DNA from: Christensenella sp. UBA7588
GTDB lineage: Bacteria > Bacillota > Clostridia > Christensenellales > CAG-917
Assembly (NCBI GenBank): GCA_002478945.1
Contig: DLKM01000001.1
Span: 84,484 to 148,483, forward strand
Length of the DNA: 64,000 nt
Direction: 5' to 3'
Shown piece after piece: positions 6,471 through 16,132 of this stretch (positions within the stretch are counted from its first letter, which is position 1; every line of letters starts with the position of its first letter). The translations under genes and the position numbers were made by a program. The notes beneath the pieces were generated by a model. It ran no database searches. It saw nothing but the letters and a program-made list of their open reading frames with translations, and was not told where the DNA came from.

Positions 6471-8186
6471 ATGTGGTGTGCAAATTGTAACAAAACTTCA
6501 TATTCAGATGTCTGTGAAGTCTGTGGCGGCAAAACACAGCAAGACACGCCAATAGAATTGTATTGGTGTGATTCTTGTCGTGTTCCAATAATACGCGAGT
6601 TATCAGACACTTCTCCGATGATTTGTCCGTCTTGCGGAAAGCCCATTCGTTACCTTGCAAAAGACTTAAGACCGGTTTTCCCTGAAGAACGGTTGTTACT
6701 TGAAGTTATAAAGGGCACTCCTCTTGCTTTTATAAATTCTTCGGTATGGGCATCTGGTAGTCGTTATTACATAGATGGGAAAATAGCAAATCTTTCTATT
6801 GAAACACTTAAAAAGATAGATGTAGAAAAAGTTGTAGAAACATTATCTCAGTATAAAGACAAAAATGATTATTCATTTTTCGATGAAAATATCAAAACTT
6901 TTATCGACTGCAATCGAGAAAGATTGGATTCAATAAAAAACGAAGCTACTTCGTTTGTTGTTGAGCAAGTGAAACGGTTTCCTAATCATAAATTGGTAAT
7001 TTCTTTCTCAGGTGGAAAAGACTCAACCGTTGTGGCGGATATAGTAACAAGAGCATTGAGTGATCCGAGCATAGTTCATATATTTGGAGATACGACATTA
7101 GAATTTCCGACCACATATGAATATGTAAGCAGATTCCGCAAAAACAATCCGATGGCAATCGTAAAAACGGCTAAAAATAAAGAGCAAGACTTTTATTCCG
7201 TATGCGATGAGATTGGCCCTCCGGCGAGAATGATGCGCTGGTGTTGCACTATGTTCAAAACCGGACCGATTACTAAAGTATTGAATTCTATGTTTAAGGA
7301 TTCAAAAATACTTACCTTTTATGGTATTCGTAAGCATGAGTCCGCCAGCCGTAGCAAATATGATAGAGTCGCTAACGGGGCAAATGTTAAAATACAAAAA
7401 CAAACCGTTGCTGCCCCTATTTTTTACTGGACCGATATTGAGGTGTGGCTTTATATGCTCGCTGAGGATGTCGATTTTAACGATGCCTATCGTTTAGGAT
7501 ATGACCGCGTTGGTTGTTGGTGTTGCCCCAATAATACAATCCGTTCTCAGTTGTTGGCTAAAGTATATATGCCTGACAGGGCAAAAAAGTGGCGTGATTA
7601 TTTAATTGAATTCGCGAAACGTCTTGGTAAACCAGATCCTGAAGTGTACGTCGATGACGGTTTTTGGAAAGCAAGACAAGGTGGAAACGGATTGGCTGCA
7701 GCCGAAGACGTAAAAATCAGATATACCAACTGTACAGCGGAAGATCATGCAAAAATTTACAAACTAAACAAACCCATAACGGATGACTTTTACTATCTTT
7801 TTGTTCCATTTGGAAAAGTAAGCAAGGAGCTGGGACGAAAGCTTTTACATGAGGTTATGGTTTTGGATATTCGAACTAATGTACCAATTATGTCCATTCA
7901 ACCGTTTACTCAGAATGGATATGATTATGCTGTAAAGATTCGCACTATGAATGTCGCAGACCACGATGCGTTACAACGCATGGCGTCGTATCAAGTACGA
8001 AAATACAACGCTTGCAGACAGTGCCTGAAATGTGAATCTGTATGTCCTTATGGAGCAATTTCCATTTCCTTAGGGATTTATAAAATCGATGAAAATGTAT
8101 GTAAACATTGTAAAAAATGCGTTACGCCAAAATATCTTGATGGCGGTTGCTTGATGGATAGGTTCTTAAAATCGAAAGAGGACTAA
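6471..8186 (+). CDS. PAPS-reductase-family sulfur-transfer enzyme of DNA phosphorothioation (DndC/SspD role) with zinc ribbons and ferredoxin-like tail
   Basis: Likely activates the DNA phosphate with ATP and delivers sulfur from the cysteine desulfurase. Order of parts in 571 aa: two Cys4 zinc ribbons (C3/C6/C15/C18 and C33/C36/C52/C55); PP-loop ATP pyrophosphatase domain with SGGKDST at 180-186; cysteine sites WCC (258-259) and CWCC (349-352), placed like the Fe-S ligands of PAPS reductases/DndC; a C-terminal ferredoxin-like module with C515, C518, C521, C525 and a second set C544, C547, C550, C560. DndC and SspD proteins are usually shorter and lack the ferredoxin part; the layout recalls archaeal-type PAPS-reductase/ferredoxin fusions. 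The role is inferred from neighbours: cysteine desulfurase, DUF4007, DndD and DGQHR genes. Confidence 0.88.
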   Translation: MWCANCNKTSYSDVCEVCGGKTQQDTPIELYWCDSCRVPIIRELSDTSPMICPSCGKPIRYLAKDLRPVFPEERLLLEVIKGTPLAFINSSVWASGSRYYIDGKIANLSIETLKKIDVEKVVETLSQYKDKNDYSFFDENIKTFIDCNRERLDSIKNEATSFVVEQVKRFPNHKLVISFSGGKDSTVVADIVTRALSDPSIVHIFGDTTLEFPTTYEYVSRFRKNNPMAIVKTAKNKEQDFYSVCDEIGPPARMMRWCCTMFKTGPITKVLNSMFKDSKILTFYGIRKHESASRSKYDRVANGANVKIQKQTVAAPIFYWTDIEVWLYMLAEDVDFNDAYRLGYDRVGCWCCPNNTIRSQLLAKVYMPDRAKKWRDYLIEFAKRLGKPDPEVYVDDGFWKARQGGNGLAAAEDVKIRYTNCTAEDHAKIYKLNKPITDDFYYLFVPFGKVSKELGRKLLHEVMVLDIRTNVPIMSIQPFTQNGYDYAVKIRTMNVADHDALQRMASYQVRKYNACRQCLKCESVCPYGAISISLGIYKIDENVCKHCKKCVTPKYLDGGCLMDRFLKSKED

Positions 8187-8187
8187 T

Positions 8188-9075
8188 ATGAAGATAAGAG
8201 CTCATGAAACTTTTAGCATAAGAAAAGGCTGGATCCATAAGGGTGTTAAAAACATTCTTGTTTATCCGCGTTTATTTACTGATAAAAACATAAATCCATG
8301 TGATATTCTCGGAATAGGAACAAACATGGTAAAATCACTTAGATATTGGATGACCGCCGTCGGTATTATGGAAGAAGTATCCGAAGGTAATCAAAAAGTA
8401 CAAAAATTAACTCGTTTGGGTGAAATTATCGACGAGTATGATAAATATTACGAAGAAGACGGTACTAACTGGCTCCTTCACTATATGCTTGCAAAAAATG
8501 AGGAATTAGCAACAGCGTGGTATTGGTTCTTTAATATATTCAAAATCAATTCTTTCGACAAGCAGTTGTTTATAAGAGAACTATCTGAATTCTTAAATAC
8601 AGAATACTATTATGATGGCTCGGAAAAAATGCTTGGCGATGAGTTTGACTGCATAATAAAAACTTATTGTTCAAAAGGCAAAGATGTATCTCCTGAAGAT
8701 ATAAATGAATGTCCTTTAACAGACTTGCACTTGATTGAAGTATCTGACAATAAAGACTATAAAAAGCATACGCCAGATAGAGATGCGATACATCCGCTCA
8801 TAATTCTTGCAGTTATAAGTGAACAAGCCTATATTTCTAAGAAAAAAGAAGTTCTGATAACAGACTTGCTCAATAAAGAATGTAACGTTGGAAGAATATT
8901 TAACCTTGATAGAGCGACTTGTTTCTATTATCTTGAGCAACTACAAAAAGGTGGCTATCTCGAAATAGTAAGAACAGCAGGACTCGACGTTATTCAGTTG
9001 AAACAACAATATGATTTTTACGATATTATTGTTTCTTATTATCAAGCGATAAATGGGGTAAACATAAATGAGTAA
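8188..9075 (+). CDS. DUF4007 protein, SspB-like component of phosphorothioation
   Basis: 295 aa. The DUF4007 signature is clear: HETFSIRKGW near the N-terminus, then LGIGTNMVKSLRYWMTAVGI and ATAWYWFFN. In the Ssp system the DUF4007 protein SspB is a DNA-nicking subunit that works with an ATPase (SspC) and a PAPS-reductase-like protein (SspD); that is family knowledge. The C-terminal half looks like a winged-helix-type region (from about residue 200), consistent with DNA binding. It starts 1 bp after the previous stop and overlaps the next gene by 8 bp, so the three are translationally linked. Confidence 0.85.
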   Translation: MKIRAHETFSIRKGWIHKGVKNILVYPRLFTDKNINPCDILGIGTNMVKSLRYWMTAVGIMEEVSEGNQKVQKLTRLGEIIDEYDKYYEEDGTNWLLHYMLAKNEELATAWYWFFNIFKINSFDKQLFIRELSEFLNTEYYYDGSEKMLGDEFDCIIKTYCSKGKDVSPEDINECPLTDLHLIEVSDNKDYKKHTPDRDAIHPLIILAVISEQAYISKKKEVLITDLLNKECNVGRIFNLDRATCFYYLEQLQKGGYLEIVRTAGLDVIQLKQQYDFYDIIVSYYQAINGVNINE

Positions 9076-12000
9076 TTTGGGTAAAATCATATCCCCTATA
9101 GAGGGCTTTCAATACTCTGTTAATATCGCCTACGATATTTACGATGATAAGAAAATTAGAAGTTATATTCCTTCTAACAGTTCATTGCAAATTATCGAGG
9201 ATATTCTTGCGAGTACAGATAAGAAATCTACCGACCGCGCAAGGATTCTTACAGGTTCTTACGGAAAAGGTAAATCTCATTTAATTCTTTACATACTTGC
9301 TCTTTTGGCGGGCCGAGATAAGGCCTTGTTTTCTACTGCCATCGAAAAGGCAAAAATTGAAAACCCTGATTTGGCAAAGAATATTTGTGATTATTTAGAT
9401 TCTAGGAAAAGACTTCTTCCTGTAATCGTTAATGCAAATAGCTTAGACATTAAGTCTACTTTGTTACAAAGCCTCAATTCAGCATTGCAACAAGCGAATC
9501 TTGCCAATATTATGCCATCAACATTCTTTGATGCTGCAGTTTCTAAAGTATTGGCGTGGAAAAATGATTTTCCGGAAACGTATAAATCATTTGAAAATAA
9601 AATCGGACAAAGCGGTGAATCTTTTGTTTTAGCTCTTAAAGATTATGATCAAAGCCGGTATGAACTATTTGTTAGGATATATCCATCTCTCACATCCGGC
9701 AGCGAATTTAATCCTCTTGCCGGTTCAGATGTAATTAGTGTCTATGAAAGTGTTATTGACGAACTGAAACCTCTCGGATATAACGGCATTTTTGTTGTTT
9801 ATGATGAATTTGGTAAATTCCTTGAAGGAAGTGTAGATAAATCTTCCGCAATGGATATTAAACTGATTCAAGACTTTGCCGAAAAATGTAATCGCAGCGG
9901 GTTAAAGCAATTACACGTAATGCTTATTTCTCATAAAAGCATAGAGAACTACATTGGCAAACTGGATAAGAATAAAGTTGACGCTTGGAAAGCCGTATCA
10001 AACAGATTCAAGTCTATTTCAATTAACAACGATGAATCTGAAATTTATGATATGGTCGCAACGGTTCTTAACAGAGATAAAAAACTCTTTGAAAAATACG
10101 TTGAACAGCATTCCGAGCAATTTGCAGCATTGAAAAAGGTAATAGAAAGAGATCATTCTTTTACGGCATTAAATGACGAAAATGTAGAAGATTTTGCTCT
10201 CAGATGTTATCCATTGCACCCGTATACACTTTTGTTGCTACCTAAAATCTCCGAACTCGTAGCACAAAACGAAAGAACAATTTTTACATTCCTTTCTTCT
10301 ACGGAACGTTATTCTGTGCCGTATTTTTTGCGTACAGAAAATTCGAGTTTTCCGATAATCGAACCTGATTACATCTATGATTACTTTGAAAAATTGTTAA
10401 AGGGTGAGCCTTATGGTAGTAATGTAAAAAAGCAATGGCAAATTACCACTGCGGCTCTATCAAAGTTAAAAGAATACGACAATCCTTTAGCTGAAAAAAT
10501 TGTAAAAACAATCGCATTGATCTATTGTGTAAACGATTTTGAAATTATTCCGCCAAGTTGGGATATTATTTGCGAAATCTATTCCGTAAATTATCGCTGG
10601 GGCGATATAGAGGCTGCAAAAGAAACGCTTAAAAAGGCGCATCTTCTTATTGAATTGCTCTATAAACCCTATGTGCGTATTACGGAAGGTAGCGGCCATG
10701 ACGTTTTGGGGCTTATCCAACAAGAAGCTTATAAAATAGAGAACTCTACGAAAGCAAAAGATGTTTTCAATGATGTTTGCGAAATCAAATATCTATATCC
10801 GGTGCAATACAATGATGAAAATGAAGTCATTCGTTATTTTGACTTTCGTTTTATTGATTGCTTCGAATTGCAAAACATTCAAACTGAAGGCTTTGTTTTA
10901 GATACAAAAGCCGATGGCGTTGTCTTTGCTGTTTTAGTTAGAACACCATCCGAATTAGAGAGTGCTATATCCCTTATCTCAAGCAATCATAATAAAAGAG
11001 CTGTATTTATATTGCCCAAAGATTGCTACGATAGCGATAGTATTGCTATAAACTACCAAGCAATACTTAGCTTAAAAAAACAGTATGAAGGTAAAGAGCT
11101 AGAACTTGTGGAAGAATTGAACTATATTTTGGAAGATAGACAGAATGTAGTAAACTCTTTTATTGATAACTCTTATGTAAGATTTGATAAAAATCTTTCC
11201 AACGTTTATTTCTATGGTGTTAAGCAAGAAGTATACCGAAAAGCCCAGCTTTCTCAGTTGTTGTCAGGCATAATGTCGGTAATTTACTATCGTACTCCAA
11301 AAATTGTAAATGATTTAATAAACAAAAACCAAATTAGTGCCACAATTAAAAATGCAAGAAATAAGATATTGACGGCAATTCTTATGGGAAACTTCAAGAA
11401 AGATATGGGTCTTATTGGAAATGGACCTGAGCTTAATATTCTTAGAAGCGCATTAGTGATTCCCGGCGTATTTATCAATAGTGATGATGAGCCACATTTG
11501 GAAATCGAATGTGACGACAAGAAAATAAGACAGATTCTTGCTGAGATAAGAACTCATATTTTTCAATCATCGTTATCACGTCATAATAATCTCGGTGAAT
11601 TGTATGATGTTCTAACTCTACCCGACTATGGATACGGTCTTAAAATGGGAGTTATTCCCATTTATATAGCGGTTGTTGTTTCTCAATACAAAGACCATAT
11701 AACTCTTTCCAAAAAAGGAAAAGAGTTGCCTTTATCCGCAAGCGTTTTGTGCGACATAGAGTATCAGCCGAATGACTATTCGCTTATTCTCGAACAATGG
11801 GACGAACAAAAAGATATATATATCGCTAATCTGGAAGATATATTCTCTCAATTTGTTAATTCTTCGGACAAGATTAACGGCTCTTTCGTATACATTGTTA
11901 AGGCAATGCGCAGGTGGTATTTGCAATTAACAAAGTATGAGGTAGTCACTAAGAAAGTTTGCAATATAGATGGAACCATATCCGATATGAACACCAGTGT

Positions 12001-12676
12001 AATTAAGTTTAGAAACGCCTTAAGCAGTCCTGAACTTAACTCTCACGAATTCCTGTTTGAACAGTTGTTTAAGATTTTTGGAAATAATGGCTATGAAAGG
12101 CTTATTTCTTCTTTACGCCGTGCATTCCAAGACATAAACACAACGTATAGGAATATCCATCTTAAACTTGCCAAGGAAATAAAAAATCTCTTTGGCGCAA
12201 AAGCAAGCGACAGTTTATCTTCGGTTATCGCTAATTTTTACGATGACCTTAAAGAAACGACAAAAGAACACTTGTTTAGCGGCAAAGCAAGCATGTTCTT
12301 GGATATTGCAAAGCATCCCAATAATGACGAATTTAAGTTGATTGAAACAATAGGCAGAGCATTGTTTAACCTTCGCATGAGTGATTTTACTGACGAAATT
12401 ATGTCTTGCTATATGGCAGAATTAGATAATGTCGTCAAAGAAATAAAGAAGTACGATGAAAAAATTGAAGATAATGGTGCGACTCAAGGCTATAAGATTA
12501 TGTATACTGACGAGAACGGATCGGAAGTTACAAAACAGTTTGATGCAACCGAATATACGGAAAAAGGACAATTTTTGTATAATGATATTACGTCTACACT
12601 TGAAGAATTTGGCGGTGCAATATCGAGTGATGAAAAAAGGCAAATTTTGTTTAGAATATTGAAAGAGTTAATATGA
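9068..12676 (+). CDS. Large P-loop ATPase, probable SspC counterpart
   Basis: 1202 aa. Walker A GSYGKGKSH at residues 63-71 and Walker B-like VVYDEFGKF around 243-251 define an N-terminal ATPase of the kind found in large defence ATPases (BrxC/PglY-like style). The remaining ~900 residues have no motif I can name and look mostly helical. By position, between the DUF4007 gene (8-bp overlap) and the cysteine desulfurase gene (4-bp overlap), it fills the place of the ATPase in Ssp modification complexes. I infer that it powers DNA engagement during sulfur insertion. The SspC label rests on context, not on a motif unique to that family. Confidence 0.75.
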   Translation: MSNLGKIISPIEGFQYSVNIAYDIYDDKKIRSYIPSNSSLQIIEDILASTDKKSTDRARILTGSYGKGKSHLILYILALLAGRDKALFSTAIEKAKIENPDLAKNICDYLDSRKRLLPVIVNANSLDIKSTLLQSLNSALQQANLANIMPSTFFDAAVSKVLAWKNDFPETYKSFENKIGQSGESFVLALKDYDQSRYELFVRIYPSLTSGSEFNPLAGSDVISVYESVIDELKPLGYNGIFVVYDEFGKFLEGSVDKSSAMDIKLIQDFAEKCNRSGLKQLHVMLISHKSIENYIGKLDKNKVDAWKAVSNRFKSISINNDESEIYDMVATVLNRDKKLFEKYVEQHSEQFAALKKVIERDHSFTALNDENVEDFALRCYPLHPYTLLLLPKISELVAQNERTIFTFLSSTERYSVPYFLRTENSSFPIIEPDYIYDYFEKLLKGEPYGSNVKKQWQITTAALSKLKEYDNPLAEKIVKTIALIYCVNDFEIIPPSWDIICEIYSVNYRWGDIEAAKETLKKAHLLIELLYKPYVRITEGSGHDVLGLIQQEAYKIENSTKAKDVFNDVCEIKYLYPVQYNDENEVIRYFDFRFIDCFELQNIQTEGFVLDTKADGVVFAVLVRTPSELESAISLISSNHNKRAVFILPKDCYDSDSIAINYQAILSLKKQYEGKELELVEELNYILEDRQNVVNSFIDNSYVRFDKNLSNVYFYGVKQEVYRKAQLSQLLSGIMSVIYYRTPKIVNDLINKNQISATIKNARNKILTAILMGNFKKDMGLIGNGPELNILRSALVIPGVFINSDDEPHLEIECDDKKIRQILAEIRTHIFQSSLSRHNNLGELYDVLTLPDYGYGLKMGVIPIYIAVVVSQYKDHITLSKKGKELPLSASVLCDIEYQPNDYSLILEQWDEQKDIYIANLEDIFSQFVNSSDKINGSFVYIVKAMRRWYLQLTKYEVVTKKVCNIDGTISDMNTSVIKFRNALSSPELNSHEFLFEQLFKIFGNNGYERLISSLRRAFQDINTTYRNIHLKLAKEIKNLFGAKASDSLSSVIANFYDDLKETTKEHLFSGKASMFLDIAKHPNNDEFKLIETIGRALFNLRMSDFTDEIMSCYMAELDNVVKEIKKYDEKIEDNGATQGYKIMYTDENGSEVTKQFDATEYTEKGQFLYNDITSTLEEFGGAISSDEKRQILFRILKELI

Positions 12677-13821
12677 TGATCGGATATTTTGATAATGCGG
12701 CAACTACATATACAAAGCCCGATGGCATGTACGAATACATGGCTGATTTTATGGTGTCTAACGGGGCAAATGTGGGACGAGGTATATATAATTCTGCAGT
12801 AACAAGCAGCAAAATTGTGACGGATACCCGCGAAAACCTATTATCTTTAGTTAATGCTCCCGAAAATAAAACAGTCGTGTTTACGCCATCGGCAACGATT
12901 GCTCTTAATACTATTATTTTTGGTATTGGGTTGACTGACGGAGACGTTGTTTATATTTCACATTTTGAGCATAACGCCGTTTTAAGACCGTTGTATGCGT
13001 TGCAAAAGCATATCAAAATAGAAATCAAATATATTCCGATGCAAAAAACTGATAGATACTCGTTTGATTTAGAACAGTTCAAAACAAATTTGGAGACAGA
13101 CAAACCGAAACTTGTTATTGCCTCACAAGTAAGTAATGTTTTAGGTATTGAAGCTCCCGTTGTAGAAATAGGAAAACTTGCAAAACTTAACAACTCAATT
13201 ATGATAGTAGATGCAGCGCAAGCATGTGGCGTGTCGGATTGTGATCTCCATTTTGTGGATTTTTACGTTTTTGCAGGACATAAAACACTGCTCGGTCCAA
13301 CTGGCATTGGTGGATTTATCTGCAATAAGAACACAAAATTAAAGCCATTCATATTTGGTGGCACTGGAATTGATTCTGCTAATCACGATATGCCTGATAC
13401 TCTCCCAGAACGCTTTGAGGCCGGAACATTAAACCTATTGTCTATCGTGGGGTTGAATTATTCCGTTAAATGGTTGATAAATAACCGCGACTTTGCAACA
13501 AGAAAAGAAAATGAAAACTATGAACGATTATCTTCGGTGTTAAATACATTTTCATTTCTTGAAATTGAAACGCCTGTTGATAAATCAAAAAGTATCATCT
13601 CGTGCAAAGTAAACGGATTCACGTCGGATGAGTTTGGTCGGATTCTTGCAGAGCGGGGCATAGCTGTAAGAACAGGGTTGCACTGTGCTCCAATGGCACA
13701 CGAATATATCGGCTCTTTCCCTGAAGGTCTTGTTCGTTTTAGTATATCGTGCCTAACAAAAGATAACGATTTTGACAGGCTTACCGAAGTATTGTCGTCA
13801 TTAACAGAAGAACTAATATGA
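12673..13821 (+). CDS. Cysteine desulfurase of the phosphorothioation system (DndA/SspA role)
   Basis: PLP enzyme that removes sulfur from cysteine to form a protein persulfide. 382 aa; FDNAATTYTKP at the N-terminus is the class V aminotransferase signature; the PLP-binding lysine is K204 in AGHKTLLGPTGIG; the catalytic cysteine is C338 in RTGLHCAP, on a short loop as in SufS-like (group II) enzymes. The substrate-binding block RFEAGTLN is present. The start overlaps the preceding stop (ATGA). Placement inside the operon with a PAPS-reductase partner argues that it serves DNA sulfur modification rather than general Fe-S assembly. Confidence 0.93.
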   Translation: MMIGYFDNAATTYTKPDGMYEYMADFMVSNGANVGRGIYNSAVTSSKIVTDTRENLLSLVNAPENKTVVFTPSATIALNTIIFGIGLTDGDVVYISHFEHNAVLRPLYALQKHIKIEIKYIPMQKTDRYSFDLEQFKTNLETDKPKLVIASQVSNVLGIEAPVVEIGKLAKLNNSIMIVDAAQACGVSDCDLHFVDFYVFAGHKTLLGPTGIGGFICNKNTKLKPFIFGGTGIDSANHDMPDTLPERFEAGTLNLLSIVGLNYSVKWLINNRDFATRKENENYERLSSVLNTFSFLEIETPVDKSKSIISCKVNGFTSDEFGRILAERGIAVRTGLHCAPMAHEYIGSFPEGLVRFSISCLTKDNDFDRLTEVLSSLTEELI

Positions 13822-13833
13822 TGAGGAGGATAT

Positions 13834-15972
13834 ATGGCACTTAGCGATTTACACATTGCCAAGGAATACAGAAACTTAAAATGTGATGTGATAAATGACT
13901 TCTACGTTCCCATTTTAAGCAATGCTGTTATGTATAAAAGGGCTGTCGGATTCTTTAATTCTGCTGCTTTATATGAAATGGCAATAGGTTTAAGACACCT
14001 TGTCGAAAAACAAGGAAAAATGGAGCTTATTGTATCGCCAAGATTGACCGAAGAAGATATTCAGTCAATCCATTTGGGATATAAAACTCGCGAAGAAGTG
14101 ATAGAAAGAGCACTACTCCGCGACTTTTATGAGCCCAAAAATAAAACCGAATTCCGCAAACTAAACTTGCTTGCAAATCTCATAGCTGAAGGCGTTTTAG
14201 ATATCAAAGTCGCATTCAAAATCAATGCTAATTCAGCAGGCATATTCCATGAAAAAATAGGCATTGTTATTGACTCTGAAGGAAATAAAGTTGCATTTAC
14301 TGGCTCAATGAATGAAACGTACTCTGGTTTATTGCAGAATTATGAGTCAATAGATGTATTTTGCAGTTGGCGCGATGAGGACTATGATAGAGTCAACATA
14401 AAAGAGAACGCCTTCGACAATTTATGGGAGAATTTGGATACTGCGATGGAAGTTATTCCTTTCCCTAAAGTCGCAATTGAAAGATTAAACTCATATAAGG
14501 TGGAAAAAACAGATATTATACTTGATGCTGCATCGCGAGATGAAGTTGGGGATAAAGTCGAATTCTTCCATATTCCATCTTCGATTCATTTGCATAAATA
14601 TCAGGATGATGCTATTGAAACTTGGCTTAGTAAAGGTGGAAGAGGTATTTTTGATATGGCAACCGGCACAGGGAAAACTTATACTGCATTGGGTGCTTTG
14701 TCAAAACTATCTGCTAAACTACAAAATCACTTAGCCGTTCTAATAATCTGCCCCTATCAACATTTGGTTGAGCAATGGGTTGACGATATAAAAGTTTTCG
14801 GAGTAAAACCTTTAATATGTTACTCAAGATATAATTGGAAGAAACAATTAAAGGATACTATTGAAGATTATAAAATGGGAATAATCAATAACTTTTGTGT
14901 TATTACGACAAATTCTACATTTGTAACACCTTCAATGCAAAACGAAATTGCTAAGATGGATGGTGATTTTTGTTTAGTTGTCGATGAGGCCCATAATTTT
15001 GGAGCGAAAAAGCAATTAGCTTGTATGAGCGAAAAGTTCAATTATAGATTGGCTTTGTCCGCGACAATAAATAGGCATCATGACGAGTATGGAACACAAC
15101 GTTTATTTGATTATTTTGGCGAAAAATGCATTGAATACACTCTTAAACAAGCCATAAATGAGAACAAATTGACTCCATACTACTATTATCCTGTCTTGGT
15201 TCCATTTACAGAGGATGAGTTGCACGAATACTGTGAAATAACAGATAAAGTCGCAAACATTTTAAAGAAAATACCTCATGGAGACGATTTGCCTCAATCT
15301 GCCGAGCGATTACTAATTAAACGGGCACGTATTATTGCAGGCGCAAAAGAAAAAGTAAATGCTCTAAATGAAGTTATACAAAAGTATAAAGACAAAAATC
15401 ATTTGTTAGTCTATTGTGGAGCTACCAAAGTTGAAAGCGAGTATTTATCTAATGACGATATAGATTCAGCTGAACAACGACAAATTGATGAGGTAACGTC
15501 ACTATTAGGAAACACGTTAAAAATGAAAGTCACGCAATTTACTTCTGCTGAAGATAGCAAACGTCGAGAACTTATCAAAAACGAATTTTCAAAAGGTGAA
15601 ATACAAGCTTTAGTTGCAATAAAATGTTTAGACGAGGGCATGAATATTCCTGGAATAGAAACGGCTTTTATCCTTGCAAGTAGTACCAACCCCAAAGAAT
15701 ATATTCAAAGGCGTGGACGTGTTTTGAGGAAGGCACAAGGTAAAACTTACGCAACTATTTATGACTTTGTAACCCTTCCCCGCCCGTTAAATGAATACTC
15801 GTACCCAAGTTCAGTGCAAGCAGAGCTTTCGTTGGTAAAACGTGAAGTTGAAAGGATGAGAGATTTCCAAGAATTATCAGAGAATCCCTCAGATGTTACC
15901 GAGGTAATACGTCTGTTGACGGAAAAATACAATTTATACTTGATAGGAGATGAATATGAGCGAGTTGAATGA
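13834..15972 (+). CDS. PLD-nuclease/DEAD-helicase fusion, probable phosphorothioation-dependent restriction protein
   Basis: 712 aa, ribosome site GAGGAGG. The N-terminal ~230 residues form a phospholipase-D-like domain with one HxK (H139-E-K141, followed by GSMNET), as in PLD nucleases that dimerise to build an active site. Then a superfamily 2 helicase: Walker A ATGTGKT (about 275-282), DEAH (about 383-386), SAT (about 408) and motif VI QRRGRVLR (about 625). This PLD-helicase build is typical of restriction helicases, and similar proteins are annotated as phosphorothioation system restriction enzymes. I infer that it translocates on and cuts DNA lacking phosphorothioate. It directly follows the modification genes. 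Confidence 0.85.
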   Translation: MALSDLHIAKEYRNLKCDVINDFYVPILSNAVMYKRAVGFFNSAALYEMAIGLRHLVEKQGKMELIVSPRLTEEDIQSIHLGYKTREEVIERALLRDFYEPKNKTEFRKLNLLANLIAEGVLDIKVAFKINANSAGIFHEKIGIVIDSEGNKVAFTGSMNETYSGLLQNYESIDVFCSWRDEDYDRVNIKENAFDNLWENLDTAMEVIPFPKVAIERLNSYKVEKTDIILDAASRDEVGDKVEFFHIPSSIHLHKYQDDAIETWLSKGGRGIFDMATGTGKTYTALGALSKLSAKLQNHLAVLIICPYQHLVEQWVDDIKVFGVKPLICYSRYNWKKQLKDTIEDYKMGIINNFCVITTNSTFVTPSMQNEIAKMDGDFCLVVDEAHNFGAKKQLACMSEKFNYRLALSATINRHHDEYGTQRLFDYFGEKCIEYTLKQAINENKLTPYYYYPVLVPFTEDELHEYCEITDKVANILKKIPHGDDLPQSAERLLIKRARIIAGAKEKVNALNEVIQKYKDKNHLLVYCGATKVESEYLSNDDIDSAEQRQIDEVTSLLGNTLKMKVTQFTSAEDSKRRELIKNEFSKGEIQALVAIKCLDEGMNIPGIETAFILASSTNPKEYIQRRGRVLRKAQGKTYATIYDFVTLPRPLNEYSYPSSVQAELSLVKREVERMRDFQELSENPSDVTEVIRLLTEKYNLYLIGDEYERVE

Positions 15973-16132
15973 GAAAAAAGAATTAGATCAAGCTTTATTG
16001 GGGAAACTGGAGTTCAAAATCTTTAAAATTGAACATGAGAATCACAAGACAAGAAAGCTAACTGATAACGAGATGATCCAACGCATCAGAAAAATCATTG
16101 ATGAGTACGTTAGAATGGAGGATGAGCAATGA
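15956..16132 (+). CDS. Small modification-system-associated protein
   Basis: 58 aa when started at ATG 15956. That start has AGGAG at 15945-15949 with 6-bp spacing, while the ATG six bases earlier is too close. Charged and helical, ending in LTDNEMIQRIRKIIDEYV. It overlaps the end of the helicase gene by 17 bp and the DndD gene by 4 bp, so it is translated as part of the restriction module. It resembles in size and place the small proteins found between helicase and DndD-type genes of DNA-modification islands. It may be a bridging subunit. No enzymatic motif. Confidence 0.7.
   Translation: MSELNEKKELDQALLGKLEFKIFKIEHENHKTRKLTDNEMIQRIRKIIDEYVRMEDEQ

Noticed and set aside
9068..12676. Calling the large ATPase BrxC of a BREX system
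   Set aside because: No PglZ, PglX or other BREX genes are nearby, while DUF4007 and cysteine desulfurase genes flank it directly.
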